A DNA stretch of 54,876 nucleotides from Streptomyces oryzae (lineage in GTDB: Bacteria > Actinomycetota > Actinomycetes > Streptomycetales > Streptomycetaceae). The notes beneath the pieces were generated by a model. That model had not been told where the DNA came from and did no database searches. It saw nothing but the letters and a program-made list of their open reading frames with translations. The stretch covers positions 1-54,876 of the forward strand of contig NZ_JADKMA010000021.1 in NCBI RefSeq assembly GCF_017676365.1, written 5' to 3'. Shown here piece after piece: positions 33,380-43,495 of this stretch; positions within the stretch are counted from its first letter, which is position 1, and the number at the start of each line of letters is the position of its first letter. The position numbers and the translations under genes are program-made.

Positions 33380-34699
33380 TCACCCCTGCGACTGGCGCGG
33401 CAGCCCCAACTCGCGTACTCCGACCAGGTCGCAGTACTCGCGTACGGCGCTGGTGCGCGCCACCACGCGCCCCCGGTGGACGACGATCCGGCTGTAGGCG
33501 AGCGAGAGCGCGCCGGCCAGTTCGGTGCCGCGGACCGCGAGCAGCTCGGCGGGGAAGCCTGCCTCCACCCGCACTTCGGGCAGCCCCATGGCGGCACGTG
33601 CCCGGGAGCTGACGGCCTCATAGGCGCTGTAGGGGCGGGCTTCACCGTGCGAGGCCAGCAGATAGGCGGCCTCCAGCGGGTCGCCCCGGCCAACCTGGTT
33701 GGCGGCGTCCCGCAGCGCGCCGCTGCCCGCGGCCACCGCGACCCCGGCCGCCGCCAGCACCCGTACGGGCGCCGTCCGGGAAGGAACGGTGGGGGTGGGG
33801 CGCTCCAGGACACCGCAGTTGCCCTGCGGCAGGCACACCACGGTGACCCCGGCCGCGGCCAGTTGCCCAGCGGCGCGCTGTGCGACCTGGTGCGGCAGCC
33901 GGGCGAGGCCGCCGCACGGGCCGATCGTGACGCCGGGCCGCAGCCCGCCCACCGCGGCGGCGAGCCGGGCCAGGCGCGCAGGGTCGCTTCCGTCGGTGTG
34001 CAGATCGACCGGGCAGCCGTGCTCGGCGGCGACCTCCAGCACCGCTTCCACATAGCCGCCAGGATCGGGGTCGAGATCGGGGCAGCCGCCGACCGCCGCC
34101 GCGCCCATCTTCACCGCGTCCCGCAGCATCGACAGCCCCTCGGCGCCCGCAGCGCCGGTCAGCAGCCGGGGCACGGCGACGGCGCTCAGGTCCACCAGAC
34201 CGCGCAGCGCCCTGCGGGCCTGGAGCACAGCGGCCAGGGAGCGCAGCCCTGCGACGTCGCCGATGTGCACATGCGTACGCAGCGCGGTGGCGCCCTGACT
34301 GAGCTGGAGGAGCGCCGCCTCCGTCGTACGCCGCTGCACGTCCTCCGCTGCGGGGTCACCGGGGCCGGCGCTGCTGCTGTGCCGCCCGGGTTCTGGCCGG
34401 GCCGGGGGTTCGGCTGTCAGCGCGGTGTCGTAGTGCGCGTGGGGTTCGGCGGGTGCGGGGAGCAGCAGATAGCCCGACAGGTCGATACGGGTGGCGCTGT
34501 CCTGCCCGGTGCCGAGGCTGCCGGCCGTGCCGACGGCTTCGATGCGTTCGCCGACGAGCCGTACGTCGACGGTGCGGCCGTCCGCGAGCCGTGCGCCGCA
34601 CAGCACGAGGGAGCGCGCCGGGCGGGCGGAATGCCGGGCGCCGGCGTCGCGGAAATCCCGCTCCGCCTTTCCCGGTTCCTGCGGCTCGCTGTCGGTCAT
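33380..34699 (-). CDS. Amidohydrolase family protein, cytosine deaminase-like
   Basis: A 439-residue TIM-barrel amidohydrolase homologue. The metal motif in PAPAEPHAHYDTAL (about residue 88) resembles the EPHxHLD motif of CodA-type deaminases, and further matches are TALRTHVHIGDVAG and DLHTDGSDP. However, the catalytic Glu expected in HxDE is Gly here, and the late metal-binding Asp of the GHDD type is not evident (GSGALRD). It may therefore have changed or lost activity. ATG 34699 follows GGGAG at four bases; a longer N-terminus is possible. Confidence 0.7.
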   Translation of the reverse strand: MTDSEPQEPGKAERDFRDAGARHSARPARSLVLCGARLADGRTVDVRLVGERIEAVGTAGSLGTGQDSATRIDLSGYLLLPAPAEPHAHYDTALTAEPPARPEPGRHSSSAGPGDPAAEDVQRRTTEAALLQLSQGATALRTHVHIGDVAGLRSLAAVLQARRALRGLVDLSAVAVPRLLTGAAGAEGLSMLRDAVKMGAAAVGGCPDLDPDPGGYVEAVLEVAAEHGCPVDLHTDGSDPARLARLAAAVGGLRPGVTIGPCGGLARLPHQVAQRAAGQLAAAGVTVVCLPQGNCGVLERPTPTVPSRTAPVRVLAAAGVAVAAGSGALRDAANQVGRGDPLEAAYLLASHGEARPYSAYEAVSSRARAAMGLPEVRVEAGFPAELLAVRGTELAGALSLAYSRIVVHRGRVVARTSAVREYCDLVGVRELGLPRQSQG

Positions 34700-34930
34700 C
34701 TGGCTCCCACATCGCATCTGGGACGAGCGTAGGACGCCCGGTGACCGGCGGCCGGGAGGAGGCGAATAGTCGTACTGGTGTGGTGCCGGAGCCGGTTGAG
34801 GCGGCCGTTGCGCGGTACCCGTGGTGTGGACGTGACCGGCGGGATCCCGGGTGATACCGGGCATGCGCGGGGGCGTCCCGGGGCATGATCCGGGGCGGGA
34901 TCGGGGAGCGTCGGCGGCGCGAATACCGAT

Positions 34931-34959
34931 TTCACGTTTGGCGGCGGGACGTGTAATGT
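34931..34959 (+). promoter_or_regulatory. Candidate promoter for tRNA-Thr and tRNA-Met
   Basis: TTCACG (34931-34936), 17 bp, TAATGT (34954-34959), ending 11 bp before tRNA-Thr. The -10 is good and the -35 moderate. The preceding 230 bp, back to the amidohydrolase start, shows no gene. Confidence 0.4.
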
Positions 34960-34970
34960 CTTCACCGCTC

Positions 34971-35043
34971 GCCCCAATAGCTCAGTCGGCAGAGCGTCTC
35001 CATGGTAAGGAGAAGGTCAACGGTTCGATTCCGTTTTGGGGCT
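34971..35043 (+). tRNA. tRNA-Thr(GGT)
   Basis: 73 nt. Acceptor GCCCCAA (34971-34977) pairs with TTGGGGC (35036-35042), discriminator T. The anticodon stem TCTCC/GGAGA encloses loop ATGGTAA, anticodon GGT. The T-arm CGGTTCGATTCCG is present, and CCA is not encoded. It leads a tRNA-tRNA-rpmG cluster. Confidence 0.96.
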
Positions 35044-35083
35044 CTGATGTGAGAGATCTTCCGTCGGGAGGTCGCCGCATCGT

Positions 35084-35156
35084 GGCGGTGTAGCTCAGTC
35101 GGTAGAGCAAGCGGCTCATAATCGCTGTGTCACCGGTTCAAGTCCGGTCACCGCTA
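35084..35156 (+). tRNA. tRNA-Met(CAT)
   Basis: 73 nt. Acceptor GGCGGTG (35084-35090) pairs with CACCGCT (35149-35155), G-T at the end pair, discriminator A. Anticodon CAT in loop CTCATAA; the T-arm is normal. It lies 40 bp after tRNA-Thr, just upstream of rpmG, and so is probably the elongator Met tRNA. Confidence 0.95.
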
Positions 35157-35246
35157 CTTCACCGACAGTAGCCGGTTGTGGGGTCGGTCCTCCGATCGGC
35201 TACTCTTTCTGCGTTAAAACCCGTCCGTTCGTCAAGGAGCACTCAC

Positions 35247-35411
35247 GTGGCTGCCACAGACGTCCGCCCGAAGATCACGCTGGCCTGCGTGGAGTGCAAG
35301 GAGCGGAACTACATCACGAAGAAGAACCGGCGTAACAACCCGGACCGGCTTGAGATGAAGAAGTTCTGCCCCCGCGACAACCGGCACACCGTGCACCGCG
35401 AGACGCGCTGA
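35247..35411 (+). CDS. rpmG: Ribosomal protein bL33
   Basis: A 54-residue large-subunit protein. GTG 35247 is seven bases after AAGGAG. The sequence is typical ([20 protein letters not shown], then [17 protein letters not shown]). A zinc-binding (C+) bL33 has two CxxC pairs; here C14 and C17 are intact, but the second pair is C41-P-R-D44, so the fourth ligand is Asp. Zinc may still bind through Asp or a nearby His, or this is an intermediate on the way to a C- form. The position after tRNA-Thr/tRNA-Met and before hadA is conserved with mycobacteria. Confidence 0.95.
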   Translation: MAATDVRPKITLACVECKERNYITKKNRRNNPDRLEMKKFCPRDNRHTVHRETR

Positions 35412-35553
35412 TTCCTCTCATGCTCTGAGGCCGTCCCCGCCAGTCGGGGTCGGCCTCGTGCTGTGTCCGGCTCCCGGTTCCGGGCGCCCGCGAAGCCGCA
35501 TTCGCGGCGCGTATCCGCCGCGAAGAAACGGGTATCCGCGAAGCAGCCGTTCG

Positions 35554-35604
35554 CGCCGTGAACACCCGCCGTGAACACCCGCCGTGAACACTCGTCGTGA
35601 AACC
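35554..35604 (+). repeat. 13-bp tandem repeats upstream of hadA
   Basis: CGCCGTGAACACC at 35554 and 35567, with variants at 35580 (last base T) and 35593 (diverged), between rpmG and hadA. They are in the leader of hadA and could be slippage products. Confidence 0.7.
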
Positions 35605-35631
35605 GCCACACTGCCGCAGGAGGCGCCGCCG

Positions 35632-36111
35632 ATGGCACTCGATCAGTCCTTCGTCGGACGGACGTACCCGCCCAGCAGGCCGTACGAGGTCGGCAGGGAG
35701 AAGATCCGCGAGTTCGCGGAGGCCATCGGCGACGACAACCCCGCCTACACCGACGTCGAGGCGGCCAAGGCGCTCGGCCACCCGGACGTGATCGCACCGC
35801 CCACCTTCGTCTTCTCCGTCACCTTCCAGGAGGCGTCCGCCGTGGTGCGGGACCCGAAGCTGGGGCTGGATTACGACCGGGTGGTCCACGGCGACCAGCG
35901 GTTCGCCTACCACCGCCCCGTCCGGGCCGGTGACGTGCTCTCGGTCACCTCCACGATCGAGTCCATCAAGTCGCTGGCGGGCAACGAGGTGCTCGACGTC
36001 CGCGGTGATGTCCAGGACGCGGCCGGGGCGCCGGTGGTCACCGTGCACACCAAGCTGGTGGCGCGTGCCGTAGAAGCGGCCGAAGCGGCCGAAGCGGTAG
36101 AGGGGAAGTGA
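35632..36111 (+). CDS. hadA: (3R)-hydroxyacyl-ACP dehydratase subunit HadA-like (MaoC N-terminal)
   Basis: A 159-residue hot-dog fold protein of the MaoC dehydratase group. FAEAIGDDNPAYTDVEAAKA and HPDVIAPPTFVFSV mark the N-terminal-type (substrate-binding) subunit, which pairs with a catalytic partner. ATG 35632 is eight bases after GGAGG; an upstream ATG at 35584 lies in the repeats. It overlaps or adjoins hadB, so the two probably form the heterodimer that dehydrates 3-hydroxyacyl-ACP in fatty acid synthesis. The order rpmG-hadA-hadB matches mycobacteria, as I recall it. The tail ends in EA(A)EA repeats. Confidence 0.88.
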   Translation: MALDQSFVGRTYPPSRPYEVGREKIREFAEAIGDDNPAYTDVEAAKALGHPDVIAPPTFVFSVTFQEASAVVRDPKLGLDYDRVVHGDQRFAYHRPVRAGDVLSVTSTIESIKSLAGNEVLDVRGDVQDAAGAPVVTVHTKLVARAVEAAEAAEAVEGK

Positions 36112-36116
36112 CGGAG

Positions 36117-36551
36117 ATGACAGCGCGGGTCGCCTACGCCGACGTCGAGGTGGGCACGGAGCTGCCCTCCCGCACCTTCCCCGTGGACCGTGCCCGGCTG
36201 GTGCGGTACGCCGGGGCCTCCGGGGACTTCAACCCCATTCACTGGAATGAGCGGTTCGCCAAGGACGTCGGGCTGCCCGACGTCATCGCGCACGGCATGT
36301 TCACCATGGCCGAGGCCGTCCGGGTGATCACCGACTGGACGGGCGACCCGGGCGCGCTGCTGCAGTACGGCGTGCGCTTCACCAAGCCGGTCGTGGTCCC
36401 GGACGACGACAAGGGCGCGGCCATCGAGGTGGCGGCGAAGGTCGCCAAGAAGCTGGACGACGAGGCCCGTACGGTCCAGGTGGATCTGACGGTCACCAGC
36501 GCGGGCACCAAGGTGCTGGGCATGTCCCGCGCAGTGGTCGAGCTGGCCTGA
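36117..36551 (+). CDS. hadB: (3R)-hydroxyacyl-ACP dehydratase subunit HadB-like
   Basis: A 144-residue hot-dog dehydratase. The hydratase-2 motif is complete: ASGDFNPIHWNERFAKDVG contains the catalytic Asp and His, followed by LPDVIAHGMFTMAEA. It would be the catalytic partner of HadA. ATG 36117 starts six bases after the hadA stop. GTG 36108, overlapping that stop, is in the same frame and would add three residues; ribosome-site spacing does not settle which is used. Confidence 0.9.
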   Translation: MTARVAYADVEVGTELPSRTFPVDRARLVRYAGASGDFNPIHWNERFAKDVGLPDVIAHGMFTMAEAVRVITDWTGDPGALLQYGVRFTKPVVVPDDDKGAAIEVAAKVAKKLDDEARTVQVDLTVTSAGTKVLGMSRAVVELA

Positions 36552-36655
36552 CCCGCTCGGCTCCCCTCGCGCTCTCGGCCCCTTGAGCCCTCCAGGCCCT
36601 GCCTTCCGCCCGGCCTGCGGCAGAGCGGCGGGCGCTCACCCGTACTCTGGAGCGC

Positions 36656-37729
36656 GTGCAGGAACTCTATGTTGACTCCGGTGTCCCTCTGGTCTCGCTC
36701 GCCCCGATGACGACGCTGCGTCTCGGCGGGCCGGCGCAGCGGCTGGTCACGGCGACCACCGACGACGAGGTGATCGAGGCGGTCCGCGAGGCCGACGACA
36801 GCGGCACCCCGCTGCTGATCATCGCGGGCGGCAGCAATCTCGTCATCGCCGACGAGGGCTTCGAGGGAACGGTCCTGCACATCGCGACCAGCGGTTTCTC
36901 GCTCTCCGGCACCAGCCTGGAGCTGGCGGCGGGCGAGAACTGGTCCGACGCCGTGGCCCGTACCGTCGAGGCAGGGCTGGCGGGCATCGAGTGCCTGGCC
37001 GGAATCCCGGGCTCCGCCGGCGCCACGCCGATCCAGAACGTGGGCGCGTACGGCCAGGAGGTCTCCAGCACGCTCACCGAGGTCGTCGCCTACGACCGGC
37101 AGACCCGCGAGACGGTCACCCTCACCAACGCCGAGTGCGGCTTCTCCTACCGGCACAGCCGCTTCAAGGCCGACCCCGCGCGCCATGTCGTGCTGCGGGT
37201 GCGCTTCGAGCTGGAGGACGCGGAAGGGCTCTCCGCGCCGATCAAGTATCCGGAGACCGCGCGCGTCCTCGGAGTCGAGGCGGGCGACCGGGTGCCGGCC
37301 GCCACCGCGCGGGAGGCCGTGCTGCGGCTGCGCGCCGGAAAGGGCATGGTGCTCGATCCGGCCGACCACGACACCTGGTCGGCCGGGTCCTTCTTCACCA
37401 ACCCGATCCTGGACGACGCCGAGTTCGCCGCCTTCGTGGACCGGGTCACCGAGCGGCTCGGGCCCGAGGTGGCGCCCCCGGCCTTCCCCGCGGGGGAGGG
37501 ACGGACCAAGACCTCGGCAGCCTGGCTCATCGACAAGGCCGGCTTCACCAAGGGGTACGGCCAGGGCCCGGCCCGCATCTCCACCAAGCACACCCTGGCG
37601 CTCACCAACCGCGGCTCGGCGACCACGGCCGACCTGCTCGCGCTCGCCCGCGAAGTGCGCGAGGGCGTGCGGGCCGCCTTCGGCGTCACCCTCACCAACG
37701 AGCCGGTGATGGTGGGCTGCACGCTGTAG
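36656..37729 (+). CDS. murB: UDP-N-acetylenolpyruvoylglucosamine reductase
   Basis: A 357-residue cytosolic flavoenzyme that reduces UDP-GlcNAc enolpyruvate to UDP-MurNAc in peptidoglycan precursor synthesis. The FAD-binding segment LLIIAGGSNLVIADEGFEG (near residue 60), GIPGSAGATPIQNVGAYGQE (near 122), SYRHSRFK and the C-terminal active-site region WSAGSFFTNP are all present. The start is GTG 36656. Length is normal. It stands alone between hadB and a convergent adenosine deaminase gene. Confidence 0.96.
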   Translation: MQELYVDSGVPLVSLAPMTTLRLGGPAQRLVTATTDDEVIEAVREADDSGTPLLIIAGGSNLVIADEGFEGTVLHIATSGFSLSGTSLELAAGENWSDAVARTVEAGLAGIECLAGIPGSAGATPIQNVGAYGQEVSSTLTEVVAYDRQTRETVTLTNAECGFSYRHSRFKADPARHVVLRVRFELEDAEGLSAPIKYPETARVLGVEAGDRVPAATAREAVLRLRAGKGMVLDPADHDTWSAGSFFTNPILDDAEFAAFVDRVTERLGPEVAPPAFPAGEGRTKTSAAWLIDKAGFTKGYGQGPARISTKHTLALTNRGSATTADLLALAREVREGVRAAFGVTLTNEPVMVGCTL

Positions 37730-37774
37730 GGCGACGCAGGCTGTAGCGCGACCGCGCGCTGTAGGGCGACCGCG
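37723..37774 (+). repeat. 17-18-bp tandem repeats at the murB end
   Basis: Three copies of GCTGTAGGGCGACCGCG-like sequence at 37723, 37740 and 37758. The first contains the murB stop TAG. They lie in the short space before the convergent add gene and have no clear terminator fold. Confidence 0.6.
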
Positions 37775-37798
37775 GGCGACGGACCGTCGCGGAGCGCG

Positions 37799-38836
37799 TC
37801 AGCCCGGCTCGGTGTCCAGCCAGGCGTCGATGTCGGCCAGCACCTCGTCGCGTACGTCGCGCGGCATCGAGGCGCCCCGCACCGACTGCCGGGCCAGCTC
37901 CGCCAGCTCCGCGTCGGAGAAACCGTGCTCGCGGCGCACCAGTTCGTACTGCGCCGCCAGCCTGGAGCCGAACAGCAGCGGGTCGTCGGCGCCGAGCGCC
38001 ATCGGCACACCGGCGTCCCACAGCGCCCTCACCGGCACGTCCTCCGCCTTGTCGTAGACGCCCAGCGCCACATTGGAGGCGGGGCAGACCTCGCAGGTCA
38101 CCTGCCGTTCGGCCAGCCGCGCCAGCAGCCAGGGGTCCTCTGCGGCGCGCACCCCATGGCCGACCCGGGTGGCGCGCAGATCGTCCAGGCAGTCCCGTAC
38201 GCTGCTCGGCCCCGACAGCTCGCCGCCGTGCGGCGCCGCCAGCAGCCCGCCCTCCCTGGCGATGGTGAAGGCCCGGTCGAAGTCGCGGGCGAAGCCGCGC
38301 CGTTCGTCGTTGGAGAGCCCGAAACCGACGATGCCCCGGTCCCGGTAGCGCACCGCCAGCCGGGCCAGCGTGCGGGCGTCCAGCGGGTGCTTCATCCGGT
38401 TCGCAGCCACCAGTACGCGGATGCCGAGCCCGGTTTCGCGGGAGGCCGCCTCCACGGCGTCCAGGATGATCTCCAGCGCCGGTGTGAGTCCGCCGAGCCG
38501 CGGTGCGTACGAGGTGGGGTCGACCTGGATCTCCAGCCAGCGCGAACCGTCCCGTACGTCCTCCTGCGCGGCTTCCCGCACCAGTCGCTGGATGTCCTCC
38601 GGTTCCCGCAGACAGGACCGCGCGATGTCGTACAGCCGCTGGAACCGGAACCAGCCCCGCTCGTCGGTGGCCCGCAGCTTCGGGGGCTCGCCCCCGCTGA
38701 GCGCGTCCGGCAGGTGCACGCCGTACTTGTCGGCCAGCTCCAGCAGCGTGGAGGGGCGCATCGACCCGGTGAAGTGCAGATGCAGATGGGCTTTCGGCAG
38801 CGTACGCAGATCCCGCTCTCCGGAAGAGTGCAACAT
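37799..38836 (-). CDS. add: Adenosine deaminase
   Basis: A 345-residue zinc hydrolase converting adenosine to inosine in purine salvage. Key motifs are PKAHLHLHFTGS (zinc His pair, near residue 17), AAPHGGELSG (the HAGE-type catalytic Glu, with G for A), CEVCPASNVALGVY and GADDPLLFGS (the DDP motif). ATG 38836 is chosen over the longer frame because it follows AGGA at a suitable distance and gives the usual N-terminus. Length is normal for the bacterial family. The gene is convergent with murB. Confidence 0.92.
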   Translation of the reverse strand: MLHSSGERDLRTLPKAHLHLHFTGSMRPSTLLELADKYGVHLPDALSGGEPPKLRATDERGWFRFQRLYDIARSCLREPEDIQRLVREAAQEDVRDGSRWLEIQVDPTSYAPRLGGLTPALEIILDAVEAASRETGLGIRVLVAANRMKHPLDARTLARLAVRYRDRGIVGFGLSNDERRGFARDFDRAFTIAREGGLLAAPHGGELSGPSSVRDCLDDLRATRVGHGVRAAEDPWLLARLAERQVTCEVCPASNVALGVYDKAEDVPVRALWDAGVPMALGADDPLLFGSRLAAQYELVRREHGFSDAELAELARQSVRGASMPRDVRDEVLADIDAWLDTEPG

Positions 38837-38921
38837 CCCCAGATCCTGCCGTATCTCCCGGCCGGGAAGGTAGCCGGTTCCCCTCAACCGGTTCTCATCA
38901 AGGGGACACTCCGAAAACGCG

Positions 38922-38952
38922 AGCGGGCCCGGGCAGTGAGCCCGGGCCCGCT
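38922..38952 (-). terminator. Terminator after aspC
   Basis: A perfect 13-bp stem (AGCGGGCCCGGGC, 38922-38934, with 38940-38952) and a 5-nt loop, 50 bp beyond the aspC stop and upstream of the add gene. Confidence 0.85.
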
Positions 38953-39001
38953 TCGTCGCTGCGCGGAAGCCTCGCGGAAGGACCGCGCAGGAGCGGTCGC
39001 G

Positions 39002-40240
<1,239 letters not shown>

Positions 40241-40454
40241 ACAGGCATGTTCCCAGACCCGGCAGTACCAGGGCACCGGGGTTTGGCGGCGACCGGATCA
40301 CACTCGGCTGCGGCGGGCGGGGCTGATCCTGTTCGACGCCCGGCCGCGGAGCACGTACACTTTCACGTCGTTGGCCTTCAACCGTCACTGATAGCGCACT
40401 CTTGGTGCGCACTCCATGCAACGGCGTGGATGCGGTAGGTTGAGGCGGACACAA

Positions 40455-40527
40455 AGGGTCGTAGCTCAATTGGAAGAGCACTGGTCTCCAAAACCAGCGG
40501 TTGGGGGTTCGAGTCCCTCCGGCCCTG
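40455..40527 (+). tRNA. tRNA-Trp(CCA)
   Basis: 73 nt. Acceptor AGGGTCG (40455-40461) pairs with CGGCCCT (40520-40526), discriminator G. Anticodon loop CTCCAAA with CCA, stem CTGGT/ACCAG. The T-arm GGGGGTTCGAGTCCCTC is intact. It precedes secE, as in other actinobacteria. Confidence 0.96.
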
Positions 40528-40639
40528 CTACACACACGTCGCCAAGGTGTGTGCTTGCGTACGTAGAATGCACTGAATTGCACCGCCGTGCGGCCGGGCC
40601 GGACGCCGCAGGGCCACGACCCGGATCAGGTGAGGACGA

Positions 40640-40921
40640 GTGACGGAGATCACGGATACCACCGAGGTCCCCGAGCCCGGAGGGTCGTCCGAAGGCAAGA
40701 GGCCCCGAAAGGGCGGAAAGCGGGCGAAGAAGGGGCCGATGGCCCGGCTCGCCCTTTTCTACCGCCAGATCATCGCGGAGCTCCGGAAGGTCGTCTGGCC
40801 GACGCGGCAGCAGCTCTCCACGTACACGAGCGTGGTGATCGTCTTCGTCATCATCATCATCGCTTTGGTGTTCGTGATTGACTATGGGCTGACCGAAGTC
40901 ATGAAACACGTCTTCGGCTGA
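40640..40921 (+). CDS. secE: Preprotein translocase subunit SecE
   Basis: A 93-residue, single-span subunit of SecYEG. The hydrophilic N-terminus (~35 residues, Lys/Gly-rich) is followed by the conserved amphipathic helix FYRQIIAELRKVVWPTRQQL and one transmembrane helix (about residues 62-85, VVIVFVIIIIALVFVI). GTG 40640 has GGTGAGGACGA just upstream. It is followed after 72 bp by nusG, the standard order. Confidence 0.96.
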   Translation: MTEITDTTEVPEPGGSSEGKRPRKGGKRAKKGPMARLALFYRQIIAELRKVVWPTRQQLSTYTSVVIVFVIIIIALVFVIDYGLTEVMKHVFG

Positions 40922-40993
40922 CCTCCGCGCAGAGCCCCCTCCGCGGGGCTTTCCGCATGTTCGACCCCTTGAAGCCAGGAAGAAGCAGCCACC

Positions 40994-41875
40994 GTGTCTG
41001 AGCCGAACATGAACGATGCCGTCGAGCCCGCAGAGGGTGATGACACGGCGCGCGACATCGTCGAGGCAGCGGACAGCAGCGTCGACCGGGCGGAAGCCGC
41101 CGAGGCCGCTGCCGGTGAGCCCGCCGAGGAGGCCGCCGTCCACGAGGAGGACGAGGCCGCAGCCGAGTCCGCCGAGGAGACCGAGGCCGAGGCCGGGGCC
41201 GGAGAGGTTGCCGAGGGCGAAGAGGCCGAGGAAGCCGAGGAGGAGCAGGCCGACCCCGTCGCCCAGCTCCGCGAGGAACTGCGCTTCCTGCCCGGCGAGT
41301 GGTATGTGATCCACACCTACGCCGGCTACGAAAACCGCGTGAAGACCAACCTGGAGCAGCGCGCCGTCTCGCTCAATGTCGAGGACTTCATCTTCCAGGC
41401 CGAGGTGCCGCAGGAAGAGGTCGTCCAGATCAAGAACGGCGACCGCCGCACCGTGCGCCAGAACAAGCTGCCCGGCTATGTGCTGGTCCGGATGGATCTC
41501 ACCAACGAGTCGTGGGGCGTCGTCCGCAACACGCCGGGCGTCACCGGTTTCGTCGGCAACGCCTACGACCCGTACCCGCTGACCCTCGACGAGATCGTCA
41601 AGATGCTCGCCCCCGAGGCCGAGGAGAAGGCCGCCAAGGCCGCCGCCGCCGAGGAGGAGGGCAAGCCGGCTGGCGCGCCCGGCCGCAAGGTCGAGGTCCA
41701 GGTGCTCGACTTCGAGGTCGGCGACTCGGTCACCGTCACCGACGGCCCGTTCGCCACCCTCCAGGCGACCATCAACGAGATCAACGCCGACTCGAAGAAG
41801 GTCAAGGGCCTTGTCGAGATCTTCGGCCGCGAGACCCCGGTCGAGCTGAGCTTCGACCAGATCCAGAAAAACTGA
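40994..41875 (+). CDS. nusG: Transcription termination/antitermination factor NusG
   Basis: A 293-residue transcription factor that binds RNA polymerase through its NGN domain. The first ~95 residues are a highly acidic Glu/Ala extension, typical of streptomycetes. The NGN domain starts at [15 protein letters not shown] (near residue 103), and the KOW domain ([19 protein letters not shown]) is near the C-terminus. Between them is a Glu/Lys/Ala-rich insertion of about 35 residues. The start is GTG 40994 after AGGAAGAAG. The ribosomal protein genes rplK and rplA follow. Confidence 0.96.
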   Translation: MSEPNMNDAVEPAEGDDTARDIVEAADSSVDRAEAAEAAAGEPAEEAAVHEEDEAAAESAEETEAEAGAGEVAEGEEAEEAEEEQADPVAQLREELRFLPGEWYVIHTYAGYENRVKTNLEQRAVSLNVEDFIFQAEVPQEEVVQIKNGDRRTVRQNKLPGYVLVRMDLTNESWGVVRNTPGVTGFVGNAYDPYPLTLDEIVKMLAPEAEEKAAKAAAAEEEGKPAGAPGRKVEVQVLDFEVGDSVTVTDGPFATLQATINEINADSKKVKGLVEIFGRETPVELSFDQIQKN

Positions 41876-42060
41876 CCCCCGGCCCCGGCGGAAATCCAGG
41901 GGCGGGAACACCAGCTTCCGGACAGGTCAGGAAGGCGCTCGCGCTCTCCTGGCCTGCTCGGTTTCAAGCCGCGTAACGGTACGGGCTATCGTTGTGCGGT
42001 ATGCCTCCGCCCGGGTGAAGGGTGGGGGAGAGTCGCAACTCACCAGGACCCGGAGAGAAC

Positions 42061-42495
42061 ATGCCTCCCAAGAAGAAGAAGGTCGCTGGGCTGATCAAGC
42101 TCCAGATCCAGGCCGGCGCAGCCAACCCGGCTCCGCCGGTCGGTCCGGCGCTGGGTCAGCACGGCGTCAACATCATGGAGTTCTGCAAGGCGTACAACGC
42201 GGCGACCGAGTCGCAGCGTGGCTGGGTGATCCCGGTGGAGATCACGGTCTACGAGGACCGCTCCTTCACCTTCATCACCAAGACGCCGCCGGCCTCCAAG
42301 ATGATCCTCAAGGCCGCGGGCGTCGAGAAGGGCTCCGGCACCCCGCACACCACCAAGGTCGCCAAGATCACCCGTGACCAGGTGCGCGAGATCGCCACGA
42401 CGAAGATGCCCGACCTCAACGCCAACGACCTGGACCAGGCGGAGAAGATCATCGCCGGTACCGCCCGTTCCATGGGTGTGACCGTCGAGGGCTGA
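42061..42495 (+). CDS. rplK: Ribosomal protein uL11
   Basis: A 144-residue protein of the GTPase-associated centre, binding 23S rRNA beneath the stringent-response factor RelA. ATG 42061 follows GGAGAG. The starts [20 protein letters not shown] and [18 protein letters not shown] and the C-terminal RNA-binding domain ([14 protein letters not shown]) are typical. The Pro-rich N-terminal helix where thiostrepton resistance mutations arise is unaltered. Forms an operon with rplA. Confidence 0.97.
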   Translation: MPPKKKKVAGLIKLQIQAGAANPAPPVGPALGQHGVNIMEFCKAYNAATESQRGWVIPVEITVYEDRSFTFITKTPPASKMILKAAGVEKGSGTPHTTKVAKITRDQVREIATTKMPDLNANDLDQAEKIIAGTARSMGVTVEG

Positions 42496-42580
42496 GCCCC
42501 CGGCACCGGCACCTCTCCCCACCCCCGTGGCAGGGCCAAGCGCTGGCCCGCACCACGACTCCATACCGTCAGGAGCAGCA

Positions 42581-43303
42581 GTGAAGCGCAGCAAGACTCT
42601 CCGCGAAGCGGACACGAAGATCGACAGGACGCGTCAGTACGCGCCGCTGGAGGCCGTCCGCCTCGCCAAGGAGACCTCCACGAAGAACTTCGACGCGACC
42701 GTCGAGGTCGCCATGCGTCTGGGCGTCGACCCGCGCAAGGCGGACCAGATGGTCCGCGGCACCGTCAACCTCCCGCACGGCACCGGTAAGACCGCCCGGG
42801 TCCTGGTCTTCGCGACCGGCGACCGTGCTGCGGCGGCGGAGGCCGCGGGGGCCGACATCGTCGGCTCCGACGAGCTCATCGAGGAGGTCGCGGGCGGCCG
42901 TCTCGACTTCGACGCCGTCGTCGCCACCCCGGACCTGATGGGCAAGGTCGGCCGCCTCGGCCGCGTGCTCGGTCCGCGTGGTCTGATGCCGAACCCGAAG
43001 ACCGGCACCGTCACCCCCGACGTGGCCAAGGCCGTCGGCGACATCAAGGGCGGCAAGATCGAGTTCCGCGTCGACAAGCACGCCAACCTGCACTTCATCA
43101 TCGGCAAGGCGTCCTTCGGCGAGGAGCAGCTCGTCGAGAACTACGCCGCTGCCCTTGAGGAGATCACCAGGCTGAAGCCAGCGGCGGCGAAGGGCCGGTA
43201 CATCAAGAAGGCTTCCTTCACCACCACGATGGGCCCCGGTATCCCGGTCGACCCGAACCGCACCCGCAACCTCCTGGTCGAGGAGGACCCGGCCGCGGTC
43301 TGA
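42581..43303 (+). CDS. rplA: Ribosomal protein uL1
   Basis: A 240-residue protein of the L1 stalk. In E. coli it also represses its own rplKA mRNA. GTG 42581 follows AGGAG. The conserved [20 protein letters not shown] segment (near residue 130) and the [12 protein letters not shown] stretch near the C-terminus are intact. A strong terminator hairpin follows. Confidence 0.97.
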   Translation: MKRSKTLREADTKIDRTRQYAPLEAVRLAKETSTKNFDATVEVAMRLGVDPRKADQMVRGTVNLPHGTGKTARVLVFATGDRAAAAEAAGADIVGSDELIEEVAGGRLDFDAVVATPDLMGKVGRLGRVLGPRGLMPNPKTGTVTPDVAKAVGDIKGGKIEFRVDKHANLHFIIGKASFGEEQLVENYAAALEEITRLKPAAAKGRYIKKASFTTTMGPGIPVDPNRTRNLLVEEDPAAV

Positions 43304-43325
43304 TCCGCGACCGGCGCAGCTGTCC

Positions 43326-43367
43326 GAAGGCCGGTGTCCGCTCCCCATGGGGCGGGCACCGGCCTTC
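43326..43367 (+). terminator. Terminator after rplA
   Basis: An 11-bp stem (GAAGGCCGGTG, 43326-43336, with 43357-43367) and an inner GCTCCCC/GGGGCGG-like pairing, 22 bp after the rplA stop. Confidence 0.85.
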
Positions 43368-43495
43368 GCCGTTCTCCGCACGACCGGGCGCCGGGGAACC
43401 CGTCCCGGTGCACACGTCGTCTCCCTCGTTGCATAAGGTGCGGATAAGCCGATAAACGGGGGCCCGTCGGGGCCCGCCCACACGAGGGGGAGTCC

